A stretch of 21,981 nucleotides of DNA from an uncultured Eubacteriales bacterium (GCA_905202605.1 CAJKSU010000023.1:1-21981); one strand, 5' to 3'; counted from the first letter of the stretch, positions 6,348 to 14,699 are shown. Notes: generated by a model not told the origin, from the letters alone. Translations and numbers: made by a program.

Positions 6348-8878
6348 AAGTGATGAATAAACGTCTTATGCGCCTGTCCGGCGTGATGCTCAGCGCCAGC
6401 TTCCTGGTTTCCTGCCTGGGAGTGCCCGCATTGGCAGCGGACAGCCTTGCAAAGATGGAGAAGAGCGAAACGGTTTATGTGATTACTGATGCAGCCGGTG
6501 TTCCGGATTCCGTTATCGTTTCCGACTGGCTGAAAAACAGCGATAAGCTCAGCGCACTGGAGGACAGCTCCAATCTTCAGGATATTCAGGTGGTAAAGGG
6601 CGATGCCACCTATTCCGGCTCCGGCAGCAGCATGACATGGTCCACGGACGGCGAGGACGTGTACTATAAGGGTACCTCCAACGAGGAGCTTCCGGTAGGC
6701 GTGACCATGACCTATCTGCTGGACGGCAAGGAGATCAAGCCTGCGGATCTGGCAGGCAAGAGCGGCAAGCTCACCATTAAGATCCAGTATACCAATAACA
6801 CGAAACAAACCGTAGATGTGGACGGCGAGAAGATGGAAATGTCCGTTCCCTTCATGATGGTCACCGGCATGATGCTGGACAACGACAAGTGCTCCAACGT
6901 CACCGTGGACAACGGCATGGTGGAGAACGACGGCGATCATACTATTATCGTGGGCTACGGTATGCCCGGCCTCAGCGACAGCCTTGCGCTGGAAAGCACC
7001 GATGATTTCGAGGCGCCGGAGTTCCCCGACAGCGTAGAGATCACCGCAGATGTCACCGATTTCTCCATGGAGACTGCCATCACGGTAGCGTCTGCCGGCC
7101 TGCTCAACGATGTGGAGCTGGACGACACCGACACCATGGAGGAGCTGGAGGATAACCTCAACGACCTGACCGATGCGGCTCAGCAGCTGCTGGACGGCAC
7201 GCAGGATCTGCTGGACGGTGTGGATGAGCTTCAGGACGGCGCAGTTCAGCTTCAGGACGGCGCGTCTCAGCTCCAGAGCGGTGCGTCTCAGCTGGATTCC
7301 GGCGCAGACCAGCTCCAAAGCGGCGCAGACCGGCTCCAGAGCGGCGCGGGTACGCTGGCGACCTCCATGGGCACGCTGGTAGCCGGACTCCAGAGCGCCC
7401 ATGCGGGCAGTCAGAATCTCTGCAGCGGCCTTGGCACCCTCCAGAGCGGCGCAGCAACCCTGTCCGGCGGTATTGATTCCGCAGCAGACGGTGCATCTCA
7501 GCTGGCAGGCGGTACGGCTCAGCTGAAATCCGGTGCGGCGCAGCTGGCAGGCGGCGCTTCCCAGCTCCAGACCGGTGCGGCAAGTCTGGCAACGGGTCTT
7601 GCAACCGTACAGGCCGGTGCAAATAACCTCAGCGGCAGCATGGCAACCATTAAGGCTGGATCTGCTCAGATCTCCAGCGGAATCGACACGGTGGATATCG
7701 GGGCATCCGATCTGTCCGGCAGCATTACCGGACTGTCCGGTCTGGCCGCTGAGCTGAGTCAGGAGCTTGGCAACACCACAGAATCCGGCGTGGATACGGC
7801 GAGCATCTCTGGCAATGCGTCCGACGCAGTCAGCAATGCTTCCAGCGCAGAGAGCAGCCTGAGCAGCGCGGAGAGCAATAACCAGACTGCAATCAGCGTT
7901 CTGCAGGGATTGCTTTCCAGTGACGATGAAAACGTGCGCAGCTCCGCACAGACCGCAATTGATGCGATCAATGCCAGCAGCGCGAATCAGGCGGCGGCAC
8001 AGCAGTCCATCAGCTCTGCCAGCAACAGCATGAATGCTGTAGTTTATGCGGCAGAGGAAGGCGGCAGCGAGGAAACTCCGAAGACCGCTAAGGAAATGGC
8101 GGCAGAGCTGGCAGCCGGACTTACCGAGGCAGCTACCGGCGCATCCGAGCTGGCAGGCGGCACGGCATCTCTGAAAACAGATTATGCGACCCTGCATGCT
8201 GGAATTGGGCAGGCCGCTGACGGCGCTGCCGCTTTGGCAGCCGGTGCAAGCCAGACTGCTGTCGGCGCGTCTTCCCTGAAAACCGGCATCGACTCCGCTG
8301 TGACCGGCGCGGGCGCACTGGCCACCGGCATCGATCAGGTGGACACCGGTGCACAGGCGCTCAACGACGGCATGGGGCAGCTCCAGACCGGCGCGGCGGC
8401 TCTTGCAGGCGGCATCGGCACCGCAGCTACCGGCGCGGGCAGCCTGACCAGCGGCCTTGGCACGGCAGTTTTCGGCGGCAGCCAGATTTCCTCCGGCGCA
8501 GGCACCCTTGCCAGCGGCGCGGCGACCCTGTATGACGGCACCAACTCCCTGAAGAGCGGCACCACCTCTCTGGCAGAGGGCGCCGCCTCCCTCAAGGATG
8601 GCACCGACCAGCTGGTAGACGGTGTGCAGGAGCTGCACGACGGCGCAGAAGAGCTGCATGACGGCATGAAAGAGTTCAAGGAAGACGGCATTGATAAGCT
8701 TTGCAATCTCTACTGGGACAACGTACCGGAGCTGATTCACAAGCTTCAGGCACTGCAGAAGCTGGGCCAGGATTATGAGAGCTTCTCCGGCATCTCCGCG
8801 GATGCGGACGGCAAGGTAAAGTTCCTGTTCCGGACGGATTCCATTTCCACCGATGATACGACCTCTGACGGCGAATAA
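6344..8878 (+). CDS. Secreted or lipid-anchored Leu/Gly heptad-repeat protein coupled to MMPL
   Basis: Export-associated protein of 844 residues with no catalytic motif. An N-terminal signal sequence (KRLMR then a hydrophobic run) has two possible cleavage points: a lipobox-like LVSC ending at Cys24, and ALA-AD near residue 31. Residues about 35-270 form a globular region with alternating beta character. From about 275 to 475 and 598 to 780 there are dense xxxLxxG heptads (LQSGA, LQDGA, LATGI), the pattern also found in YhgE/Pip-like and MMPL-linked proteins. A Ser/Ala/Asn-rich insert at 476-597 without heptads splits them. The C-terminus is about 60 residues and has no TM or sorting signal. 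AGGAGG lies 7 bases before ATG and the start overlaps the mmpL stop. It may act as an extracellular partner of the exporter; this is inference from coupling. Confidence 0.82.
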   Translation: MKVMNKRLMRLSGVMLSASFLVSCLGVPALAADSLAKMEKSETVYVITDAAGVPDSVIVSDWLKNSDKLSALEDSSNLQDIQVVKGDATYSGSGSSMTWSTDGEDVYYKGTSNEELPVGVTMTYLLDGKEIKPADLAGKSGKLTIKIQYTNNTKQTVDVDGEKMEMSVPFMMVTGMMLDNDKCSNVTVDNGMVENDGDHTIIVGYGMPGLSDSLALESTDDFEAPEFPDSVEITADVTDFSMETAITVASAGLLNDVELDDTDTMEELEDNLNDLTDAAQQLLDGTQDLLDGVDELQDGAVQLQDGASQLQSGASQLDSGADQLQSGADRLQSGAGTLATSMGTLVAGLQSAHAGSQNLCSGLGTLQSGAATLSGGIDSAADGASQLAGGTAQLKSGAAQLAGGASQLQTGAASLATGLATVQAGANNLSGSMATIKAGSAQISSGIDTVDIGASDLSGSITGLSGLAAELSQELGNTTESGVDTASISGNASDAVSNASSAESSLSSAESNNQTAISVLQGLLSSDDENVRSSAQTAIDAINASSANQAAAQQSISSASNSMNAVVYAAEEGGSEETPKTAKEMAAELAAGLTEAATGASELAGGTASLKTDYATLHAGIGQAADGAAALAAGASQTAVGASSLKTGIDSAVTGAGALATGIDQVDTGAQALNDGMGQLQTGAAALAGGIGTAATGAGSLTSGLGTAVFGGSQISSGAGTLASGAATLYDGTNSLKSGTTSLAEGAASLKDGTDQLVDGVQELHDGAEELHDGMKEFKEDGIDKLCNLYWDNVPELIHKLQALQKLGQDYESFSGISADADGKVKFLFRTDSISTDDTTSDGE
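7180..8680 (+). repeat. Array of xxxLxxG heptad codons (two blocks)
   Basis: 21-bp periodic coding repeat encoding xxxLxxG units, with recurrent CAGCTCCAGAGCGGCGC-like DNA units in the first block (about 7180-7768) and a more diverged second block (about 8135-8680). The middle (about 7769-8134) is non-heptad and Ser/Ala/Asn-rich. The repetition explains the very long spurious antisense reading frame over the same interval. Confidence 0.85.
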
Positions 8879-8899
8879 TATCTTACATTACCTCCTCTT

Positions 8900-8941
8900 G
8901 CCCGCTGTGGAATCCGATTTGGATTCTGCGGCGGGCTTTTT
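8900..8941 (+). terminator. Intrinsic terminator of the mmpL operon
   Basis: A 16-bp stem with three G-T pairs (arms 8900-8915 and 8921-8936, outer pairs GCCCGC/GCGGGC) and a 5-nt GATTT loop is followed by TTTTT. It starts 21 bp after the stop codon of the heptad protein. Confidence 0.93.
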
Positions 8942-8986
8942 ATGGGGCAAAATGCTGAAAAACAGCGCTCTTATGAATGACAAGCC

Positions 8987-9015
8987 TTGTAACCGGACTT
9001 TGCCTATGGTATAAT
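8987..9015 (+). promoter_or_regulatory. Promoter of the SLH-L,D-transpeptidase gene
   Basis: -35 TTGTAA (8987-8992), 17-bp spacer, extended -10 TGGTATAAT with TATAAT at 9010-9015. The leader is about 25 nt to the start codon. Confidence 0.8.
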
Positions 9016-9046
9016 TTCAATAAGTATTGAGAAGGAGATGAAAGTC

Positions 9047-11278
9047 ATGCGAAAACGATCAATGCTGGCAGCAGTGCTGGCGGCGTGTATGCTTTCCATG
9101 CCTGTTCTGGCGGAGGATGCGACCGTGTGGACGGACAGCACACAGGAACCGGCTTATGAGGAACCGGCTTTGATGGACAGCACACAGGAACCGACCGTGG
9201 ATTCCGAACTGGAGGAGAGCACACAGGAGCAAAGCTGCGATGCACCGGTTTTGACAGAGGATGCGCAGGAGACTGCGGATGCCGCACCGGGAAAGGAGCC
9301 GACTGCGCTGCGGACGGATCACGGCGCATATATGTCCGGCTTTGGGCAGGGGCGCTTTGGGCCGCAGGAAAAGCTGACATGGGCGCAGGTCTGCAAGGTG
9401 ATATACAATCTGCTGGCAGACACCAGCAAGGGCGATCAGCCCTGCAGCTTTACCGATGTGCAGCCCGGTGTATGGTATTATGAGCCGGTGACCGTGCTGG
9501 CCTCCCGAGGGATTCTCCGGTGTGACGGCGGTGCGCTGGAGCCGAACCGGTTCATCAGCCGCGGAGATTTTGCAGTGCTGGTGTCTGGACTGGTGGGCGT
9601 TGACGAATCGGCGGAGTGCAGCTTTACCGATGTGCCGGCGAATCATGCATCCTACCGCGGCATTGCTACGGCGGTGGAGCAGGGCTGGCTCAAGGGCTTT
9701 ACAGACGGTACGTTCCGTCCGGATGAATCCCTGAACCGTGCGCAGGCGGTTACGGTATTCAACCGCATTCTGGGCCGCAGCATGGATCCCACTCTGGTGG
9801 GTGACGCGGATATTTCTCCGTTCCAGGATGTACCTGCTGACGGCTGGTACTACCGGGACGTTATGGAGGCAACGGTATCCCATACCAACGATGCGGCAGA
9901 AGGCAGTGAGTGCTGGAAGGAATTTCTTCACACCTATCGGTTCACTTTCCGAGAGGGCAGCAATCAGAGTGTGCAGCTGGTGCAGGAGGGGAAAACGCTT
10001 GAGAGCGTTCCCGCCACTGGTGGTACCCACTGGATGACGGCAAACGGCGCAGTGGCGGATTTTAGCCAGCCGGCCAGTCAGTCCGCCACATATATAGCGC
10101 TGTATCCCGGCGAACTGGTGATTGATCACAGCCAGTATGTCAATGGCTACACCGATGGGAAATTCCGTCCTGGCCGTCAGGTCACGCGGGCAGAGGCGGC
10201 ACAGATGCTGCTTCGCATGATGATGGATCAGAGCCGCGGCAGCTTCCCCACGAGCTTTACTGACGTACCGGCGGGCAGTTGGTTTGCAGGGGCGGTTACC
10301 ACACTGGCGTCCCGCGGCATTATTACATCGGGCGGCGCGTTCCGCCCCAATGACCCTATTACCCGCGGCGAATTTGTAGAAATGCTTACCCGGCTTTCCA
10401 AGTATACCGGCAGCGCGGAATTTACCGATGTCTCTTCAGGGAATCCCCTTTATGCTGCAATTTCCACGGCGGCAGCGCAGGGATGGATCAAGGGCTATTC
10501 CGATGGCAGCTTCCGTCCGGACAATAAGCTGACTCGTGCAGAGGCCGTGGTTATGCTGAATCGCATGATGGGTCGTCCCGGCGACAGTACCACCGAGAAG
10601 CAGATGGACAGCCGATATACCTTCTCGGATGTCAGCAAGGATGCGTGGTACTATCAGGCAATCATGGAGGCGGCAACGACCCATGACTATAGATGGAACG
10701 GTGAAGTAGAATGCTGGAAGACCTATACCCACTACTACGGAAGCTCCGTTTCGTGGGAGAGCTCCGCAAGCGTTGTGGCGGCGGCGAGCATCACCAACAG
10801 CATCACCTGTACCTATGGCGGCGATTTTACCCACAATTATAACTGGGACTACGCCGACTCAGTAAAGGAAGCATATGTCAATGACGCTGGCTATACCAGC
10901 CGCACTGGCTATCTGGTTTGGGTGAATCTCCAGAACCAGAAGGTCTATGTGTTCACCGGAAAATATAAGAACTGGAAGCTGGAAAAGACGTTTATCTGCG
11001 GCTCCGGCAGCCCCAGAACGCCAACGCCCACCGGCGTATCCTATGTGACCTATAAGCAGCCCAAGTGGTACTTCCCCAAGTACACCTGCGGCCCTGTTAC
11101 GCGGTTCTACCCGAATACCGGCTATGCCTTCCATTCGCGGCTCTATAAGTACGATGGATCGTTCTATGATAACAGCATTGGCTGGCCGGTATCCGAGGGC
11201 TGCATCCGGATGCTGGATCCGGATGTGCAGTACATCTATGATTACGTACCCAATAACAGTACGGTAGTGATCTACTAA
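9047..11278 (+). CDS. SLH-domain surface protein with C-terminal L,D-transpeptidase (YkuD) domain
   Basis: Secreted cell-wall protein predicted to bind secondary wall polymer through SLH modules and to make or edit 3-3 peptidoglycan crosslinks. Start ATG 9047 is chosen because AGGAG touches the in-frame ATG at 9038 and is 9 bases from 9047; the protein is then 743 residues. Order: signal peptide (MLAAVLAACMLSMPVLAEDA), an acidic linker with DSTQEP repeats (about 25-75), an SLH triplet (about 85-290), a second SLH triplet (about 360-560), then YkuD (about 620-743) beginning VWVNLQNQKVYVFTGKY. The catalytic part has His696 in AFHSRL and Cys719 in SEGCIRM, where the usual SHGCIR has Glu instead of His. 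Both SLH triplets end in an MEA...ECWK stretch, pointing to internal duplication. Family is clear; the enzymatic activity is predicted. Confidence 0.93.
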   Translation: MRKRSMLAAVLAACMLSMPVLAEDATVWTDSTQEPAYEEPALMDSTQEPTVDSELEESTQEQSCDAPVLTEDAQETADAAPGKEPTALRTDHGAYMSGFGQGRFGPQEKLTWAQVCKVIYNLLADTSKGDQPCSFTDVQPGVWYYEPVTVLASRGILRCDGGALEPNRFISRGDFAVLVSGLVGVDESAECSFTDVPANHASYRGIATAVEQGWLKGFTDGTFRPDESLNRAQAVTVFNRILGRSMDPTLVGDADISPFQDVPADGWYYRDVMEATVSHTNDAAEGSECWKEFLHTYRFTFREGSNQSVQLVQEGKTLESVPATGGTHWMTANGAVADFSQPASQSATYIALYPGELVIDHSQYVNGYTDGKFRPGRQVTRAEAAQMLLRMMMDQSRGSFPTSFTDVPAGSWFAGAVTTLASRGIITSGGAFRPNDPITRGEFVEMLTRLSKYTGSAEFTDVSSGNPLYAAISTAAAQGWIKGYSDGSFRPDNKLTRAEAVVMLNRMMGRPGDSTTEKQMDSRYTFSDVSKDAWYYQAIMEAATTHDYRWNGEVECWKTYTHYYGSSVSWESSASVVAAASITNSITCTYGGDFTHNYNWDYADSVKEAYVNDAGYTSRTGYLVWVNLQNQKVYVFTGKYKNWKLEKTFICGSGSPRTPTPTGVSYVTYKQPKWYFPKYTCGPVTRFYPNTGYAFHSRLYKYDGSFYDNSIGWPVSEGCIRMLDPDVQYIYDYVPNNSTVVIY
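9133..9193 (+). repeat. Short direct repeat encoding DSTQEP units
   Basis: A 19-bp sequence (GGACAGCACACAGGAACCG) occurs at 9133-9151 and 9175-9193, a 42-bp period (14 residues). A third degenerate unit (ESTQEQ) follows about 9214. It encodes the acidic linker between signal peptide and SLH modules and could vary in copy number. Confidence 0.75.
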
Positions 11279-11312
11279 TTAGGGGCAGCGTGGTGCTGCC
11301 GGATGCATGGAC

Positions 11313-11349
11313 TTCGGGTGCGTCCCATTTGCGGGCGCACCCGAATTTT
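11313..11349 (+). terminator. Terminator or attenuator hairpin between the SLH gene and def-like gene
   Basis: A 13-bp stem (arms 11313-11325 and 11333-11345, one T-G pair) with a 7-nt loop is followed by only TTTT then G. A smaller GGCAGC/GCTGCC hairpin (11284-11300) precedes it. It lies 22 bp before the next ATG, close to that gene's ribosome binding site, so it may end the upstream transcript while letting some through. Confidence 0.8.
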
Positions 11350-11371
11350 GCAGAGAAAGGCGGAAATATCA

Positions 11372-11782
11372 ATGATAAAACCTATTGTGCGGGATGCGCT
11401 GTTCCTGTCCCGCCCCTCCAGACCGGCAAACGTGGAAGATCAGAATGTGATTCAGGACTTAAAGGATACCCTGCGCGCCAACGAGGAGCGGTGCGTGGGC
11501 ATGGCGGCGAATATGATTGGTGCGCCGGTTCAGATTCTGATCTGTGCCATCGGGACGATGCAGATGATTCTGATAAATCCGGAAATCGTTAAAAAGGAGG
11601 GAGCCTATCAGACGGAGGAGGGATGCCTGAGCCATGAGGGGGTGCGCACGGTTTGGCGTTATCAGACCATTCGGGTAAAATATCTGAATGAGAGTTTTCA
11701 GGCTCAGGAGCGGGTGTTTGCGGGTTTCCCGGCTCAGATTATTCAGCATGAGATGGATCACTTTGCCGGGAAGCTGATTTAA
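11372..11782 (+). CDS. Small divergent peptide deformylase
   Basis: Metalloenzyme family that removes the formyl group from the N-terminal Met of new proteins; cytoplasmic. The 136-residue protein is shorter than a typical 150-190-residue deformylase. Motif II EGCLS (residues 83-87, metal ligand Cys85) and motif III HEMDH (126-130, His126, Glu127, His130) are intact. Motif I, normally GxGxAAxQ, reads CVGMAANM (41-48), so the first Gly is Cys and the oxyanion Gln is Met48. The start ATG 11372 follows a weak AAAGGCGG site; the frame is open upstream through the hairpin but no start with a better site was seen. There is no room for a promoter between that hairpin and the ATG. It may be a second, specialised deformylase rather than the housekeeping copy. 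Confidence 0.88.
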   Translation: MIKPIVRDALFLSRPSRPANVEDQNVIQDLKDTLRANEERCVGMAANMIGAPVQILICAIGTMQMILINPEIVKKEGAYQTEEGCLSHEGVRTVWRYQTIRVKYLNESFQAQERVFAGFPAQIIQHEMDHFAGKLI

Positions 11783-11802
11783 GCGTAATTCCGAAGTCGG
11801 AC

Positions 11803-11831
11803 TTGTGGCAGGGGGAATCCTGTGATATAAT
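11803..11831 (+). promoter_or_regulatory. Promoter of the MATE-NSS pair
   Basis: -35 TTGTGG (11803-11808), 17-bp spacer, extended -10 TGATATAAT with TATAAT at 11826-11831. The gene start follows about 35 nt after the expected initiation site. Confidence 0.72.
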
Positions 11832-11872
11832 CATCTGGCGTTTGCAAGGAGAAAAAACAAAGGAGCTTTATT

Positions 11873-13246
11873 GTGCATAAGTATATCGGTGACCGGGCCT
11901 TTTACGGTCGCGTTATGAAGGTAATGATCCCTATTGTCATCCAGCAGGGCATCACCAATTTTGTGGGTCTGCTGGATAATATCATGGTGGGGCAGGTGGG
12001 GACTGAGCAGATGTCCGGTGTGGCAATCACCAATCAGCTGCTGTTTATCTTCCAGCTGTGTATTTTTGGGAGCCTGTCCGGTGCGGGGATTTTTTGCGCC
12101 CAGTATTTCGGAAAGGGCGATCAGGAAAAGGTCAGAAGCGTATTTCGCTATAAAATTATTACCACCGGCGTAATCACGCTGCTGGCAATGGGAATTTTCT
12201 GGTTTCTGCGGGAACCGCTGATTCGGCTGTTTCTGACAGATACCGGAAGCGGCGGCGATCTGGAGGCGACACTTTCCTATGGAAAGTGCTATCTGGAGAT
12301 CATGATGATCGGACTGATTCCCTTTGCTATCGTCCAAATGTATTCCTCCACCATGCGGGAAACCGGTGAAACGGCGATTCCCATGAAGGCCAGTACGCTG
12401 GCGGTGCTGGTGAATATGTGCTTTAACTATGTCCTGATTTTCGGCAAGCTGGGGGCGCCAAAGCTGGGGGTCGCAGGTGCGGCCATCGCAACGGTAATCT
12501 CCCGCTTTGCGGAGCTGGCGTTTATTCTGGTCTATGCCAAGGTGCGGCGGGAGCAGTTCGCTTATCTGAACGGAGTGTATAAAACGCTGCGGGTTCCGCT
12601 GAATCTCACCAAGGAGATTACCATCAAGGGTATGCCGCTGCTGGTCAATGAGCTGATGTGGTCGCTGGGTACAACCTTAATTGTTCAATGCTATTCCACC
12701 CGTGGACTGGATGCGGTGGCGGCTTATAATATCTCCAGCACTGTTAACAACTTCTTCTCTATGGCGGTGCTCGCCATGGGAACTGCCATCTCCATTATGG
12801 TAGGGCAGGAGCTGGGCGCAGGAGAGTTTGAGCTTGCCGTGGACACCAACCGCAAGATGATTGCCTTTGGTGCGGCTTTGTGTATGGGGGCGGCGCTGCT
12901 GCTGGCAATTTCTGCACCATTCTTCCCTCGAATTTATAATACGACGGGTTTTGTCCGCACCCTTGCCCGGAATCTTCTGTGGATCGATGCGATATTTCTG
13001 ACGGCAAGAGGCCTGTATAACAGCTGCTATTTCACCCTCCGTTCCGGGGGAAAGACGCTGCTTACGTTCCTGTTTGACAGCGTTTCCATGTGGATTGTCA
13101 ATCTTCCAGTGGCCTTTATTCTGGCGCATTTTACCGGGGTGCCGCTGATCCCCATGTACGCCATTGTGCAGGTGTTTGACGCACTGAAAACGGTACTGGG
13201 GCTGTATCTGGTGAAAAAGGGCATCTGGATCAATAATCTGACTTGA
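11873..13246 (+). CDS. MATE-family multidrug/metabolite exporter
   Basis: Cation-coupled exporter of the MATE (MatE) superfamily in the cytoplasmic membrane. The 457-residue protein uses a GTG start at 11873, 7 bases after AGGAG; no nearby ATG fits better. Two MatE halves are visible: the first starts MKVMIPIVIQQGITNFVGLL with the signature LDNIMVGQVGTEQMSGVAI, the second begins around residue 240 (IKGMPLLVNELMWSLGTTLI) with AAYNISSTVNNFFSMAVLAMGTAI. Hydrophobic runs are consistent with 12 TMs. It resembles DinF/NorM-like clostridial members. The substrate is unknown. The next gene starts 37 bp downstream with no terminator, so the two are probably cotranscribed. Confidence 0.94.
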   Translation: MHKYIGDRAFYGRVMKVMIPIVIQQGITNFVGLLDNIMVGQVGTEQMSGVAITNQLLFIFQLCIFGSLSGAGIFCAQYFGKGDQEKVRSVFRYKIITTGVITLLAMGIFWFLREPLIRLFLTDTGSGGDLEATLSYGKCYLEIMMIGLIPFAIVQMYSSTMRETGETAIPMKASTLAVLVNMCFNYVLIFGKLGAPKLGVAGAAIATVISRFAELAFILVYAKVRREQFAYLNGVYKTLRVPLNLTKEITIKGMPLLVNELMWSLGTTLIVQCYSTRGLDAVAAYNISSTVNNFFSMAVLAMGTAISIMVGQELGAGEFELAVDTNRKMIAFGAALCMGAALLLAISAPFFPRIYNTTGFVRTLARNLLWIDAIFLTARGLYNSCYFTLRSGGKTLLTFLFDSVSMWIVNLPVAFILAHFTGVPLIPMYAIVQVFDALKTVLGLYLVKKGIWINNLT

Positions 13247-13283
13247 TCGAAAAAAAGGATGAAAGAAAAAGGAGAGAATCGGA

Positions 13284-14657
13284 ATGAAAAACGCAAACCA
13301 CAAGCGCAGCTCGTTTTCCGGAAAAATTGGATTCGTGCTGGCTGCGGCAGGCGCATCGGTAGGGCTGGGCAATATCTGGCGCTTCCCTTATCTGGCGGCA
13401 AAATATGGAGGCGGAATCTTCCTGCTGGTATACATTGTGCTGGCGCTGACCTTTGGCTATGCTATGATTATGGCAGAGACATCACTGGGACGGATGACAG
13501 GGAAAAGTCCGGTTGGTGCCTATGGAACCTTTGGCAGCTCCAAGCTGCTGAAGGCGGGGGGCTGGATCAATGCCATTATCCCAGTGTTGATCGTTCCCTA
13601 TTACTCCGTGATTGGCGGCTGGGTCATTAAGTATCTGGTCAGTTATATTCTGGGGCAGGGGAGCCAGCTGGCAGCGGACGGCTATTTCGGCTCGTTTATT
13701 TCCAGCGGCGTTTCCACGGAGCTGTGCTTTATCGTATTTGCACTGTTTACGCTGGCAATCATCTTTGCTGGCGTTCGCAACGGCATTGAGCGGGTCTCCA
13801 AGGTCATGATGCCGATTCTGGTGGTGCTTTCGCTGGTGATTGCCGTGTATTCTGTCACAAGACCCGGCGCAATGGCGGGCGTAAAATATTTTCTGGTACC
13901 GAATCTCGAAGGCTTCTCATGGATGACGGTGGTATCTGCGATGGGGCAGGTGTTCTACTCGCTGTCCATTGCCATGGGCATTCTGGTCACCTTTGGCTCC
14001 TATATGAAGAAGGACATTTCCATTGAAGGCTCCACAAGAAATGTGGAAGTTTTCGATACTGCCATTGCCATTATGGCAGGACTGATGATTATCCCCGCAG
14101 TGTTTGCATTTTCCGGCGGAAATCCCGAAACTCTGCAGGCCGGCCCCTCGCTGATGTTCATCACCATTCCCAAGGTGTTTGACAGCATGGGAATGGGAAC
14201 TGCGGTAGGCATTCTGTTCTTCCTGCTGGTGCTGTTTGCGGCGGTGACCAGTTCCATTGCCCTGACGGAAAGTGCAGTTTCCACCTTTGAGGATGAATTT
14301 GGCTGGGGGAGAAAAAAGTCCACAGTGATTGTGGGCATTGTGATGCTGGTACTGGGCAGCCTGTCCTCTCTGGGCTATGGCCCGCTGGCTGGGGTGACGA
14401 TCCTGGGGATGCAGTTTCTGGATTTCTTTGATTTTCTGACGAATTCCGTGATGATGCCCATTGCGGCGGTGGCAACCTGTCTGCTGGTATCCAGAGTGAT
14501 CGGCGTGGACAAGATCGAGGAGGAAGTAACTCTGAACGGAAATTCCTTCCGGCGGAAACGGATCTTTAACGTGATGATTCGCTATATCTGCCCAGTGTTT
14601 GCGGTGATTATTCTACTCAGCTCCGTGGCGAATGCCTTTGGCTTTATTGCTATGTAA
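13284..14657 (+). CDS. Sodium-dependent neurotransmitter:sodium symporter family (NSS/SNF) transporter
   Basis: Na+-coupled importer of amino acids or related amines, cytoplasmic membrane, LeuT fold. The 457-residue protein has the family signature in TM1, AAAGASVGLGNIWRFPYLA, and the unwound TM6 and TM7-8 segments (MGQVFYSLSIAMGILVTFGS and LFAAVTSSIALTESAVSTFEDEFG). Hydrophobic runs fit 11 or 12 TMs, as in bacterial NSS members of the TnaT/MhsT type. The start ATG is 9 bases after GGAG. It follows the MATE gene by 37 bp and ends before a strong terminator. Pairing an importer with an exporter is common by chance; a shared substrate is not shown by the sequence. Confidence 0.95.
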   Translation: MKNANHKRSSFSGKIGFVLAAAGASVGLGNIWRFPYLAAKYGGGIFLLVYIVLALTFGYAMIMAETSLGRMTGKSPVGAYGTFGSSKLLKAGGWINAIIPVLIVPYYSVIGGWVIKYLVSYILGQGSQLAADGYFGSFISSGVSTELCFIVFALFTLAIIFAGVRNGIERVSKVMMPILVVLSLVIAVYSVTRPGAMAGVKYFLVPNLEGFSWMTVVSAMGQVFYSLSIAMGILVTFGSYMKKDISIEGSTRNVEVFDTAIAIMAGLMIIPAVFAFSGGNPETLQAGPSLMFITIPKVFDSMGMGTAVGILFFLLVLFAAVTSSIALTESAVSTFEDEFGWGRKKSTVIVGIVMLVLGSLSSLGYGPLAGVTILGMQFLDFFDFLTNSVMMPIAAVATCLLVSRVIGVDKIEEEVTLNGNSFRRKRIFNVMIRYICPVFAVIILLSSVANAFGFIAM

Positions 14658-14699
14658 TTATGTAATACGGAACAAATGGGTCACAATCTGCACGGATAT

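Noticed and set aside
6248..8740. An 830-codon open frame on the minus strand opposite the heptad-repeat gene
   Set aside because: It is a shadow of the 21-bp repeat: Ser/Ala/Leu/Gly codon choice removes antisense stops. Its protein is Cys/Arg/Ala/Gly rich with no domain, and it has no promoter; the plus-strand gene has signal peptide, ribosome binding site and coupling.
9038..9046. ATG at 9038 as the start of the SLH-L,D-transpeptidase
   Set aside because: The AGGAG site touches it, leaving no spacer; ATG 9047 has a normal 9-base spacing.
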